A stretch of DNA of 41,025 nucleotides from Candidatus Parcubacteria bacterium (GTDB lineage Bacteria > Patescibacteriota > Patescibacteriia > Patescibacteriales > BM507). The notes beneath the pieces are model-generated. The model saw only the letters and a program-made list of their open reading frames with translations. It made no database searches and had not been told where the DNA came from. Below are positions 17,456 through 24,604 of this stretch, piece after piece (the stretch's first letter is position 1; the number at the start of each line of letters is the position of its first letter). The DNA lies in contig PKTH01000049.1 in the NCBI GenBank assembly GCA_002869265.1, positions 1 through 41,025 of the forward strand, given 5' to 3'. Made by a program: the position numbers and the translations under genes.

Positions 17456-19078
17456 CTATATCTTAGCATATATTGAAGCAACTTGGTCACTATATATTTC
17501 TTCCCAGTCTTCAGATTCCTGGACATGCTCTTTTAAGTGGTTTGTAATATTATTTTCCTTTTCCTCATTCATCATTAAAAAATACTTTTCAAACCAATTA
17601 AAATTTACTTTAGCTTCACTTGTTTTAAGAATAATTAAATTTATTTCATGCTTGGAAAGCATTTCATCAACCTTGGTCTCAATCAAAAAATCTCTATACT
17701 CTTCCAACAAAGAGCGCCCATCATAATTATATTGTGGTAGGCGACCATCTATAAATAATTTCATATCAGGGAGAGTCCAGATAAAATAACCTCCCCAGTT
17801 GTAGTTATTATATATTTTTTTATTTTGCAATTCAGGGTTGTCTGCTAAATATTCTTTAGCACCACAAGGATAACTATTACAATAATATCTAAATGGGTCT
17901 TCAATAAATCTGAATTTTATAGCCTGATTAACTACCAAAAGTGTCACTACAGCAATAACAAAAAACGCTGATATTTTTAGATTAACCTTTTGTCTAAAAA
18001 CGGCTAGGCCCTCCTTTAAAAATTTCAGATGTAAGAAAAAAATGAGGGGAAGGCTAAAGACAAAGAAAAGAGGAAAATGTCTTTTCGATTTTAACGATAA
18101 ATACAAAAACAAGACAAAGATAAAAATCTGCCATGCCTCAATTTTAATATTTGCTTTTTGTTTTTTCCTATAAGATGAAAATACGCTTAAAAAAAACAAA
18201 ACTACAACAGAGCTTGAAACAGCAGCATAAAAAAGCTGTTTATATTTTATGGGGTATCTGTAGAAAGGTAGCCATTCTTTTATGTTCTGCAAATAAAAAT
18301 CATTTGAATATGTTTTTAAAAAGTCATAAAGCCCTATCCCGTAGGGTCCTATAAGAGTGGCAAAAAATGAAAGAATTGAAAAAATTGAAAAAATAAATAT
18401 TTGCTGAGAAGACAAAAGATTTTTGTAATCAAGAAATGAAAGTTTATAGAACTTATAACTAATCATTTCTAAGGTCTTTACAAAAATGAAAAAGATTAAA
18501 AGGACAAGCCCTATCATGAAGCCAGCGTGGACATTGGCCCAAAAAACAAACAAGAAAGGTAAAAAGATTAGCGCCCCAAAAGACTTCTCTACACTATATC
18601 TATCTAAAATTATTAAAAGAATAATAGAGTTCAAAATTGTTATTTCCTGCATTCTAACGCCAAGGTGTGGCAAGCTCGCAAAAACTCCGAGCATTATTAG
18701 TGAAAGTAGCACAATCTTTAAAAGAAAATTACTTTCAAGCTCTGTTTTGAATTTATTCAAAACGAATCTATAGAGCAGATAAAATGCGAAAAGAGCCAAC
18801 AATGCAAATACATGATTTAGAGCAGAGTAGCCCCATTTATCATAAACCAAATAGCTCACTATATTTATCCCCCACTCATGATCAACCCAAGAAACTCCTT
18901 CAAGGGTGTGGTCATAGTGTTCGATTTTCGGAACATTCTTTGTCTCAACCATTTCTTCCCCTACTCTAAGGTGCCAGCCAAGATCAGGGTCAAGATAGCT
19001 TAATCCGTTGTTCAATAGGACAAAAAGAATGAACACCCAATAAACTACCAAAAAAGATTTTTTTATTTTTTTGTTCAT
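17456..19078 (-). CDS. multi-spanning membrane protein, possible GT-C glycosyltransferase
   Basis: 540 residues with about 11 membrane segments and a soluble C-terminal domain from about residue 400. The first outside loop carries DPDLGWHLRVGE and WVDHEWG, acidic/His motifs placed as in GT-C enzymes that use polyprenyl-phosphate sugars. The C-terminal part has YNNYNWGGYFIWTLPD and a DGRLPQYNYDGRS loop, a layout I associate with CPR membrane proteins of this kind. It starts a leftward operon with a methyltransferase and a lipid-sugar synthase, supporting transfer of a sugar outside the membrane. No experimentally studied relative is recognised. Confidence 0.65.
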   Translation of the reverse strand: MNKKIKKSFLVVYWVFILFVLLNNGLSYLDPDLGWHLRVGEEMVETKNVPKIEHYDHTLEGVSWVDHEWGINIVSYLVYDKWGYSALNHVFALLALFAFYLLYRFVLNKFKTELESNFLLKIVLLSLIMLGVFASLPHLGVRMQEITILNSIILLIILDRYSVEKSFGALIFLPFLFVFWANVHAGFMIGLVLLIFFIFVKTLEMISYKFYKLSFLDYKNLLSSQQIFIFSIFSILSFFATLIGPYGIGLYDFLKTYSNDFYLQNIKEWLPFYRYPIKYKQLFYAAVSSSVVVLFFLSVFSSYRKKQKANIKIEAWQIFIFVLFLYLSLKSKRHFPLFFVFSLPLIFFLHLKFLKEGLAVFRQKVNLKISAFFVIAVVTLLVVNQAIKFRFIEDPFRYYCNSYPCGAKEYLADNPELQNKKIYNNYNWGGYFIWTLPDMKLFIDGRLPQYNYDGRSLLEEYRDFLIETKVDEMLSKHEINLIILKTSEAKVNFNWFEKYFLMMNEEKENNITNHLKEHVQESEDWEEIYSDQVASIYAKI

Positions 19079-19111
19079 AAAGTTTTCTCTTCTAGTTATA
19101 ATATCTTAATT

Positions 19112-19140
19112 TTGGTTTTTTTCCAAAATTATGTTAAAAT
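19112..19140 (+). promoter_or_regulatory. promoter of the pilin-like array
   Basis: TTGGTT (19112-19117), 17 bases, then TG-T-TAAAAT (19132-19140), an extended -10. The start should be near 19147, leaving a leader of about 40 bases before 19188. Confidence 0.7.
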
Positions 19141-19173
19141 TAACGTATTGTTAATAATTATCTTAAACATAGA

Positions 19174-19183
19174 AAGGGGGTGA
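19174..19183 (+). promoter_or_regulatory. strong Shine-Dalgarno of array gene 1
   Basis: AAGGGGGTGA pairs with all but one base of the anti-SD (TCACCTCCTT) seen at the 16S 3' end in this window. It lies four bases before the ATG at 19188. The later array genes lack such a site, so gene 1 should be the most strongly translated. Confidence 0.8.
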
Positions 19184-19187
19184 AATA

Positions 19188-19604
19188 ATGAGTAAGTTAA
19201 TTTTAAAAAAGATTGCTACATTAAGTTTTGTACTAATGTTTGTGTTCACAGCTTTTGCTGCTCTGCCAGTAAGCGCTGCAACCAACCTTTCAGACATCGT
19301 TTGGACGGGTGGTGACGGAAACATTGATACAGTTGGTAATGTTACGGGGCTTGGTGAAAGAGACCCTCGTGAAATTGCTGCTGCAGTAATCAAAGTTATG
19401 CTTGGATTCCTTGGAATCATTGCTGTCCTTATTATCCTTTACGCTGGATTCCTATGGATGACTGCTGCTGGGAATGAAGACAAGATCAGTCAAGCAAAAG
19501 GCATGATGTCAGCCGGTGTTATCGGTTTGATTATCATCTTAGCGGCCTTCGGAATTGCGACATTCGTCATGAATGCATTAGTGTCTGCAACAACTGGAGC
19601 CTAA
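19188..19604 (+). CDS. pilin-like protein, array gene 1
   Basis: 138 residues. The signal peptide ends near VSAAT. The exported segment has VWTGGDGN and GLGERDPREIA, then TM1, the family core YAGFLWMTAAGNEDKISQAKGMM, and TM2 ending FVMNAL. This is the best-expressed copy by sequence: own promoter and near-perfect Shine-Dalgarno. Its DNA from about 19401 to 19580 is almost identical to genes 2 and 3, while its N-terminal half is quite different, pointing to gene conversion of the membrane part. Predicted to be a secreted, membrane-inserted subunit of a T4SS-pilus-like fibre; no assembly genes are close by. Confidence 0.78.
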   Translation: MSKLILKKIATLSFVLMFVFTAFAALPVSAATNLSDIVWTGGDGNIDTVGNVTGLGERDPREIAAAVIKVMLGFLGIIAVLIILYAGFLWMTAAGNEDKISQAKGMMSAGVIGLIIILAAFGIATFVMNALVSATTGA

Positions 19605-19627
19605 ATACATTAAAGCTAGTTTTAATA

Positions 19628-19691
19628 TAGTGAAAACATTTATTGTTTTCACTACTCTGGGCACAAAGTCTTGTGCTCAGAGTAGTGAAAA
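19628..19691 (+). promoter_or_regulatory. competing-hairpin leader, copy 1
   Basis: Three segments can pair in two exclusive ways. TAGTGAAAACA (19628-19638) pairs with TGTTTTCACTA (19644-19654). The same middle segment, extended to 19646-19666, pairs over 21 bp with 19671-19691 around an AGTC loop, with one G-U. The long form is not followed by a T run, so it is not a simple terminator. It may be an mRNA-processing or stabilising element between array genes 1 and 2, or a two-state switch. Confidence 0.7.
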
Positions 19692-19718
19692 ATTATTAAA
19701 TAATTAATTTGTAATTCT

Positions 19719-20141
19719 ATGAACAAATTACTAAAAACCGTTTCAAGAAAAACTATTTCTTTGATGGTTTTATTCATGCTTTTGGTGCCAGCATTTTTAT
19801 TTGCTCCAAGCGCTTCAGCTGGAAATATCACAGCCGCTGACCTCTGGGGAGGAAATGATTTCTCACAAAACGCTTTTTATAACGAGACTGGACTAGGCAA
19901 CGCTGACCCTCGTGCTATCGCCGCCTCAGTTATCAAGGTTTTACTTGGATTCCTTGGAATCATTGCTGTCCTTATTATCCTTTACGCTGGATTCCTATGG
20001 ATGACTGCTGCTGGAAATGACGACAAAATATCAACAGCAAAAAGCATGATGTCAGCCGGTGTTATCGGTTTGATTATCATCTTAGCAGCCTTCGGAATCG
20101 CGACATTCGTCATGAATGCTCTAATCACTGCCACTACCTAA
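19719..20141 (+). CDS. pilin-like protein, array gene 2
   Basis: 140 residues. Basic N-terminus MNKLLKTVSRK, signal segment ending SASAG, exported DLWGGNDFSQNAFYNETGLGNADPRAIA, TM1, YAGFLWMTAAGNDDKISTAKSMM, TM2. It differs from gene 3 at only a handful of residues. No clear Shine-Dalgarno lies before the ATG; the leader instead holds the competing hairpins at 19628-19691. Its amount may therefore be set by RNA structure or by read-through from gene 1. Confidence 0.78.
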   Translation: MNKLLKTVSRKTISLMVLFMLLVPAFLFAPSASAGNITAADLWGGNDFSQNAFYNETGLGNADPRAIAASVIKVLLGFLGIIAVLIILYAGFLWMTAAGNDDKISTAKSMMSAGVIGLIIILAAFGIATFVMNALITATT

Positions 20142-20153
20142 ATATTTGAACAG

Positions 20154-20215
20154 GTGAAAACATTTATTGTTTTCACTACTCTGGGCACAAAATCTTGTAC
20201 TCATAGTAGTGAAAA
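20154..20215 (+). promoter_or_regulatory. competing-hairpin leader, copy 2
   Basis: Second copy of the leader. The short hairpin (GTGAAAACA 20154-20162 with TGTTTTCAC 20168-20176) is intact. The long one (20170-20190 with 20195-20215) has two mismatches, C-T and C-A, that are perfect in copy 1. No compensating change is seen, so this copy should favour the short hairpin more than copy 1 does. Confidence 0.65.
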
Positions 20216-20242
20216 TTTATTTAATAATTAATTTGTAATTCT

Positions 20243-20665
20243 ATGAACAAATTACTACAAACCGTTTCAAAGAAAACTGTTTCTTTGATGGTTTTATTCA
20301 TGCTTTTTGTGCCAGCATTTTTATTTGCTCCAAGCGCTTCAGCAGCGGACATTAATGCTGCAGACCTCTGGGGAGGAAATGATTTCTCTCAAACTGCTTT
20401 TTATAACGAGACTGGACTTGGCAATGCTGACCCTCGTGCTATCGCTGCCTCAGTTATCAAGGTTTTACTTGGATTCCTTGGAATCATTGCTGTCCTTATT
20501 ATCCTCTTTGCTGGTTTCCTCTGGATGACAGCTGCCGGAAATGACGACAAGATCAGTCAAGCGAAAGGCATGATGTCAGCCGGTGTTATCGGTTTGATTA
20601 TCATCTTAGCAGCCTTCGGAATTGCGACATTCGTCATGAATGCTCTAATCACTGCTACTACCTAA
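20243..20665 (+). CDS. pilin-like protein, array gene 3
   Basis: 140 residues, the product of the 524-bp tandem duplication and nearly the same as gene 2. Differences cluster right after the signal peptide (SASAADINAADLWGG versus SASAGNITAADLWGG) and at FAGF in place of YAGF in the core motif, while TM2 is identical. The gene shows the duplicated hairpin leader upstream. Near-identity makes it either a recent dosage copy or a variant subunit. Confidence 0.78.
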   Translation: MNKLLQTVSKKTVSLMVLFMLFVPAFLFAPSASAADINAADLWGGNDFSQTAFYNETGLGNADPRAIAASVIKVLLGFLGIIAVLIILFAGFLWMTAAGNDDKISQAKGMMSAGVIGLIIILAAFGIATFVMNALITATT

Positions 20666-20682
20666 ATATTTGAACAAGCTTT

Positions 20683-21108
20683 ATGAAAATAATAACTTCA
20701 AAACTAGCAAGATTTATTTCAATAAGTGTTTTATTGTTTAGTTTACTTCTGCCTAGCCTTTTCTTCGTTCCTAGTGTTTCTGCTGGAGACATTACAGCTG
20801 GAGATCTTTGGGGAGGTGACGACTTTTCACAACAAGATTTTTACGATGAAACTGGACTTGGCAATGCTGACCCTCGTGCTATCGCAGCCTCAGTTATCAA
20901 GGTTCTGCTCGGATTCCTAGGAATCATTGCCGTTCTTATTGTTCTCTACGCTGGCTTCCTCTGGATGACAGCTGCTGGAAATGATGATAAAATATCAAAA
21001 GCAAAAAGCATGATGACAGCGGGCGTTATTGGAATGGTTATCGTCTTGGCAGCCTTTGGAATTGCTACATTCGTTATGAATGCGCTTGTTACAGCAACAA
21101 CCGCTTAA
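20683..21108 (+). CDS. pilin-like protein, array gene 4
   Basis: 141 residues. It shares the DLWGGDDFSQQDFYDETGLGNADPRAIA segment and the YAGFLWMTAAGNDDKISKAKSMM core with genes 2 and 3, but its signal peptide and much of the DNA have diverged, so it is an older copy. The hairpin leader is missing: the ATG comes 17 bases after the gene 3 stop. With genes 1-3 it forms subfamily A of the array, to which the solo gene at 670 also belongs. Confidence 0.78.
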   Translation: MKIITSKLARFISISVLLFSLLLPSLFFVPSVSAGDITAGDLWGGDDFSQQDFYDETGLGNADPRAIAASVIKVLLGFLGIIAVLIVLYAGFLWMTAAGNDDKISKAKSMMTAGVIGMVIVLAAFGIATFVMNALVTATTA

Positions 21109-21137
21109 AGAATAATTTCTTCAAATAAAACAAAGCT

Positions 21138-21530
21138 ATGAAAAAAATATTTTCCAAAACATTCTTACCTATTTTCATAGCTTTGTTTTTATTTTCCCCT
21201 TTCCTTTCTTTACAAGTTAATGCCACAGCGCTACAAGAGGCGAAAAATAAAATGCAAACCTCAGCCGATACTGCAAAGCTGGCTACAGATGCAGCTAGTT
21301 CTAATATCTCAAGTAAGGTTGGTAGTATTATTGGTATAGTGCTTTCCTTTGTTGGTGTTATTTTCCTAATCCTTATTATTTATGCAGGATTCACTTGGAT
21401 GCTTGCCCGTGGGAACGAATCAGAGGTTCTCAAGGCCAAGAATCTAATGTATGACGCTGTCATAGGTCTAATAATAATAATGGCCGCTTATGCCATCACC
21501 GCCTTTGTTGGCTCTAAAATAGCTAAATAA
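21138..21530 (+). CDS. pilin-like protein, array gene 5
   Basis: 130 residues, first of a different subfamily: no WGG or DPR motif. The exported part is a helical LQEAKNKMQTSADTAKLATD, followed by TM1, YAGFTWMLARGNESEVLKAK and TM2. The usual SGG/TAAG before the core Asn is ARG here and in gene 6. Its TAA stop overlaps the ATG of gene 6 (TAATG), so the two are coupled and may form a pair. Confidence 0.75.
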   Translation: MKKIFSKTFLPIFIALFLFSPFLSLQVNATALQEAKNKMQTSADTAKLATDAASSNISSKVGSIIGIVLSFVGVIFLILIIYAGFTWMLARGNESEVLKAKNLMYDAVIGLIIIMAAYAITAFVGSKIAK

Positions 21531-21919
21531 TGTTTTATTTTTCAAAAACGATAACAACTTTTGTTTTTCCTCTTTTTTTGCTTTTGTCATTTCATTCTAC
21601 TCCAACCCTAGCAAAAGAGGCTTTTAATACTAGCTTAAAATCTGCCGGAATTGAGTCTGGTCACATCACCTCAGTGGACACTGCAGACGACAAAGATATT
21701 TACTATTACATATCTGCATCGATAAAAGCTCTTTTAAGTCTTTTAGGCATAGTCTTCCTTGGCTTAATTATCTTTGGAGGTTATACTTGGTTTATGGCCA
21801 GAGGGAACGAAACAGAGGTGGGAAAAGCAAAAGAAACATTATATAGAGCAATTATTGGATTAATCATCCTTTTATCCGCCTATGCAATAACAGCCTTTGT
21901 AGGCACCAAATTGAAATAA
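21530..21919 (+). CDS. pilin-like protein, array gene 6
   Basis: 129 residues. The signal peptide ends near TLAKE, the exported part is about 35 residues (GIESGHITSVDTADDKDIYYY), then TM1, FGGYTWFMARGNETEVGKAKETLYRAIIGL and TM2. The start overlaps the gene 5 stop by one base. Like gene 5 it carries ARGNE in the core and ends in a short basic tail (FVGTKLK), so the two are sister copies. Confidence 0.75.
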   Translation: MFYFSKTITTFVFPLFLLLSFHSTPTLAKEAFNTSLKSAGIESGHITSVDTADDKDIYYYISASIKALLSLLGIVFLGLIIFGGYTWFMARGNETEVGKAKETLYRAIIGLIILLSAYAITAFVGTKLK

Positions 21920-21920
21920 T

Positions 21921-22364
21921 ATGAAAATACTAAAAATTCTTATTCTTCTAATTTTCACATTCTCTTTTTTTAATGTACCAGCTGTTCAGGCTCAAAATCT
22001 TCAGGACGCATTCATAACGAGTGGAGGAAGTATTGATATGGAAACTGGAGCAGCAATACCATCACCCATTTATGCTGTTGGTCAAGAAACTGGCTATAAC
22101 ACATCACAAACCATTGAGTCTATATTAGGAAAGGTTATCCTTGCTCTTCTTTCAGTTTTGGGAATTATCTTTTTAATACTTTTAATTTACGCTGGTTTTC
22201 TCTGGATGACCGCAAGTGGCAATGAATCAAAAGTTGATAAGGCCAGATCTATAATGATCACTTCTGTGATCGGCTTAATTATTGTTCTGTCCGCGTATTC
22301 AATCAGCTATTTTGTACTAAGTTCAGTCCAACAAGAAACCCTTCAATCAACCACAGAAAGTTAA
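21921..22364 (+). CDS. pilin-like protein, array gene 7
   Basis: 147 residues, the longest array member. The signal peptide ends near VQAQN, followed by a longer exported region rich in Gly, Ser and Thr (SGGSIDMETGAAIPSP), TM1, YAGFLWMTASGNESKVDKAR and TM2, plus a 15-residue Gln/Thr/Ser-rich tail. The ATG is one base after the gene 6 stop, so genes 5-7 are one translational block. Confidence 0.75.
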   Translation: MKILKILILLIFTFSFFNVPAVQAQNLQDAFITSGGSIDMETGAAIPSPIYAVGQETGYNTSQTIESILGKVILALLSVLGIIFLILLIYAGFLWMTASGNESKVDKARSIMITSVIGLIIVLSAYSISYFVLSSVQQETLQSTTES

Positions 22365-22381
22365 ATATTAATAACTTAAAA

Positions 22382-22789
22382 ATGAAAATCTTAAAAAACC
22401 TTTTATTTTCTATATTTTTAATAATCATCTTAACATTGCCCTTCTTAGTATTTGCAAGCCCTAACCCACTTGGTGAAATGAAACAACTAGCAAACGAAGG
22501 TGGATACACCGTCTCTGGAGTTAGCGAAACTACCATGTCTTCTACTATTGGCACTATTGTCCAAGCCTTCCTGGGATTACTCGGAATTATATTTATTATA
22601 TTAATGGTTTGGGCGGGATATAACTGGATGACAGCTGGGGGAAATGAAGACAAGGTTGCAAAAGCTAGAACAACCATCTATAGAGCAATTATTGGCTTAA
22701 TAATAACTACTTCTTCCTATGCCATTTGGAGATTTATTTTTATGAGACTTTTATACAACACGGCTGGAGTGGCAGAAGGCCCAATCTAA
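22382..22789 (+). CDS. pilin-like protein, array gene 8
   Basis: 135 residues. The signal peptide ends near VFASP, then NPLGEMKQLANEGGY, TM1 with LGLLGIIFIILMVWAG, the core YNWMTAGGNEDKVAKARTTIYRAIIGL and TM2. The WAG/WSG-x-NWMTAGGNED form of the core is shared only with gene 9. The extra C-terminal segment WRFIFMRLLYNTAGVAEGPI is unlike other members. Confidence 0.75.
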   Translation: MKILKNLLFSIFLIIILTLPFLVFASPNPLGEMKQLANEGGYTVSGVSETTMSSTIGTIVQAFLGLLGIIFIILMVWAGYNWMTAGGNEDKVAKARTTIYRAIIGLIITTSSYAIWRFIFMRLLYNTAGVAEGPI

Positions 22790-22793
22790 TTAT

Positions 22794-23177
22794 ATGAAAA
22801 AAATTTATTTACTTGCCATATTGTTGCTTTTGAAAACAGAGGAATCCTTGGCTAGCGGACCGCTAAATAACGCTCTATCTCCTATGATTTCCCAAACAAG
22901 ATCCTTCCAGGAAACTTCTGGTTTTTCAGAAGCTTCACGAACAACACTATCTGACACAATTGCTTCTGTTGTAAGAGTCTTTCTGGGGCTCCTTGGTATC
23001 ATCTTCGTTGTCCTTATTATTTGGTCAGGTTTTAATTGGATGACTGCCGGAGGAAATGAAGACCAGCTTGCAAAAGCTAAAAAAACAATCACCCGAGCCA
23101 TTATTGGGCTTATTATCACTCTTTCAGCTTACGCTATTACATATTTTGTCTTTAATGCCCTCGGTGATGCTACTTAA
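22794..23177 (+). CDS. pilin-like protein, array gene 9
   Basis: 127 residues, last of the array. A short signal peptide (to about EESLASG) is followed by an exported region with SQTRSFQETSGFSEAS, TM1 (FLGLLGIIFVVLIIWSG), the core FNWMTAGGNEDQLAKAKKTITRAIIGL and TM2. It starts four bases after gene 8 and pairs with it in sequence. A terminator follows at 23198. Confidence 0.75.
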   Translation: MKKIYLLAILLLLKTEESLASGPLNNALSPMISQTRSFQETSGFSEASRTTLSDTIASVVRVFLGLLGIIFVVLIIWSGFNWMTAGGNEDQLAKAKKTITRAIIGLIITLSAYAITYFVFNALGDAT

Positions 23178-23197
23178 TTACTTTATTTTTCAAATAT

Positions 23198-23225
23198 AAA
23201 ACAGACGCAATTGAGTCTGTTTTTT
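23198..23225. terminator. terminator closing the pilin-like array
   Basis: A 9-bp stem AAAACAGAC / GTCTGTTTT with an 8-base loop runs into T on + and a TTTTATATTT on -. It separates the array from the convergent gene at 23235. Confidence 0.8.
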
Positions 23226-23234
23226 AATATATTA

Positions 23235-23534
23235 TTACCCTTTAAACATTTTAAGAATCTCCTCCGTGTCCTTTAAATCCTCTTCTGTCATATCCAACTT
23301 AATTCTATTTCTTCTTAGTTTATTCATTTCTAGTCTAATTGTATTTGAATCAATTCGATGATATTTTTTTAACTTTTCAACATATTTTTCTATTACTCCA
23401 AATATTACATCCTGATTTCCTTTATCCAAATTTTTGTATTTAGATTTATAGCGAAGAAGGTCATCAAAGTTTCTTCGCAAAAATTTCTTAGGTGTATGAT
23501 CAATATTTTCAAAAAATTTTTCTAAATTCATCAT
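23235..23534 (-). CDS. small charged helical protein, unknown
   Basis: 99 residues, very rich in Lys, Asp, Glu and Leu, predicted mostly helical, no signal peptide or membrane segment. The pattern FLRRNFDDLLRYKSKYKNLD and later LRRNRIKLDMTEEDLKDTEEI suggests a helical bundle or an RNA/protein-binding adaptor. I do not recognise a family. It begins one base after the trpS stop and is probably co-transcribed with trpS. Confidence 0.65.
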   Translation of the reverse strand: MMNLEKFFENIDHTPKKFLRRNFDDLLRYKSKYKNLDKGNQDVIFGVIEKYVEKLKKYHRIDSNTIRLEMNKLRRNRIKLDMTEEDLKDTEEILKMFKG

Positions 23535-23535
23535 A

Positions 23536-24516
23536 TTAATTTAGGCCCATTATTTTTTTAGTTCTTTTATATGTCTCTGTAGCAATCGGCTTTATCTTTT
23601 TGGCGCCGTTTGTCAAAATCCCCCTGACTTCTTCATCTGATATCGCGTTGTACTTTTCCTGAAAACTAATAAGAAATTGTTTTACAATCTCTGCCAAGTC
23701 TTTTTTGAAATCTCCATAGCCCTTACCTTCATATCTCTTAACTATATCAGCAATACTTTCTTCGTTTAAAAGAGAATAAACATTTAAAAGATTGGAAACA
23801 CCTGGCTTTTTCTCTTTTTCATACTTAATTATTCCATCATTGTCTGTAACTGCCTTCATTATCTTTTTGGCTGCCTTTTCAGGATCATCGGTTAGGGCTA
23901 TATAGTTTAGGGTAGAGCTGGCACTCTTGCTCATTTTTTTTGTCGGATCATCAAGCCCCATTATTCTAGCTCCTTCTTTGTTCACCCTTACGTCTGGCAC
24001 CTTAAAAGTTTCGCCAAATTGGTGATTAAATCTTTTTGCCAAATCACGAGCAAGTTCAACATGTTGTTTTTGATCTTCACCAACAGGAACCACATCAGTA
24101 TCATACAAAATAATGTCTGATGTCATAAGAACTGGATAATCAAAAAGACCAACTCCAATATTTTCATTCTCCCCTCCTTTGTCTTTAAATTGAGTCATTT
24201 TATATAAATCAGACATCCTGGTAACTGTGTTTAGAATCCAAGCTAGTTCTGCGTGTTCAGAAATATCTGATTGCTGGAAAATTACAGATTTTTTTGGATC
24301 AATCCCTGATGCAATATATATCTTTGCTATTTCAATTACTTTTTTCCTCAACTCTTCTGGATTTTGCTTTATAGTTATTGCATGCAAATCAACTACACAG
24401 AAAATACTTTCATATTTTTCCTGCATTTCTACCCACTGTTTAATGGCTCCTAAATAATTACCCAAATGAAGATCGCCGCTGGGCTGAACTCCTGAAAAAA
24501 CTCTTTTTTTATTCAT
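23536..24516 (-). CDS. trpS: tryptophanyl-tRNA synthetase
   Basis: 326 residues, the normal bacterial length. Class I signatures: SGVQPSGDLHLGNYLGA with the HIGH-equivalent HLGN (17-20), and KMSKS at 194-198. DYPVLMTSDIILYDTDVVPVGEDQKQH is the Trp/ATP-binding region typical of TrpRS. It charges tRNA-Trp. It has its own promoter and is followed by the small helical gene. Confidence 0.96.
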   Translation of the reverse strand: MNKKRVFSGVQPSGDLHLGNYLGAIKQWVEMQEKYESIFCVVDLHAITIKQNPEELRKKVIEIAKIYIASGIDPKKSVIFQQSDISEHAELAWILNTVTRMSDLYKMTQFKDKGGENENIGVGLFDYPVLMTSDIILYDTDVVPVGEDQKQHVELARDLAKRFNHQFGETFKVPDVRVNKEGARIMGLDDPTKKMSKSASSTLNYIALTDDPEKAAKKIMKAVTDNDGIIKYEKEKKPGVSNLLNVYSLLNEESIADIVKRYEGKGYGDFKKDLAEIVKQFLISFQEKYNAISDEEVRGILTNGAKKIKPIATETYKRTKKIMGLN

Positions 24517-24542
24517 ATTTATTGATTATTATCACTAATATT

Positions 24543-24571
24543 ATTATAAATGCTAGAGAGCTAAAAGACAA
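24543..24571 (-). promoter_or_regulatory. promoter of trpS
   Basis: On the minus strand TTGTCT (24571-24566), 17 bases, then TATAAT (24548-24543). The -35 overlaps the T tail of the upstream terminator. Confidence 0.75.
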
Positions 24572-24599
24572 GAAAAAGCGCCCCTTTTGCTGGGGCGCT
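24570..24599 (-). terminator. terminator after the GGDEF gene
   Basis: On the minus strand an 8-bp GC-rich stem AGCGCCCC / GGGGCGCT with a 7-base loop is followed by TTTTCTTG. Confidence 0.85.
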
Positions 24600-24604
24600 G
24601 ATAT

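Larger units (their letters stand above)
19629..20676 (+). repeat. 524-bp tandem duplication of leader plus pilin-like gene
   Basis: The block of hairpin leader and gene at 19629-20152 is repeated, with small changes, at 20153-20676. Matching landmarks are exactly 524 bases apart: leader hairpin 19630/20154, ATG 19719/20243, and the membrane-coding segment 19944/20468. The 3' spacer CCTAAATATTTGAACA also follows both genes. This is direct evidence for growth of the array by tandem duplication. Confidence 0.9.

Noticed and set aside
19628-20215. CRISPR array or simple terminators in the duplicated leader
   Set aside because: Only two copies, 524 bases apart with genes between them, and no T run after the hairpins.
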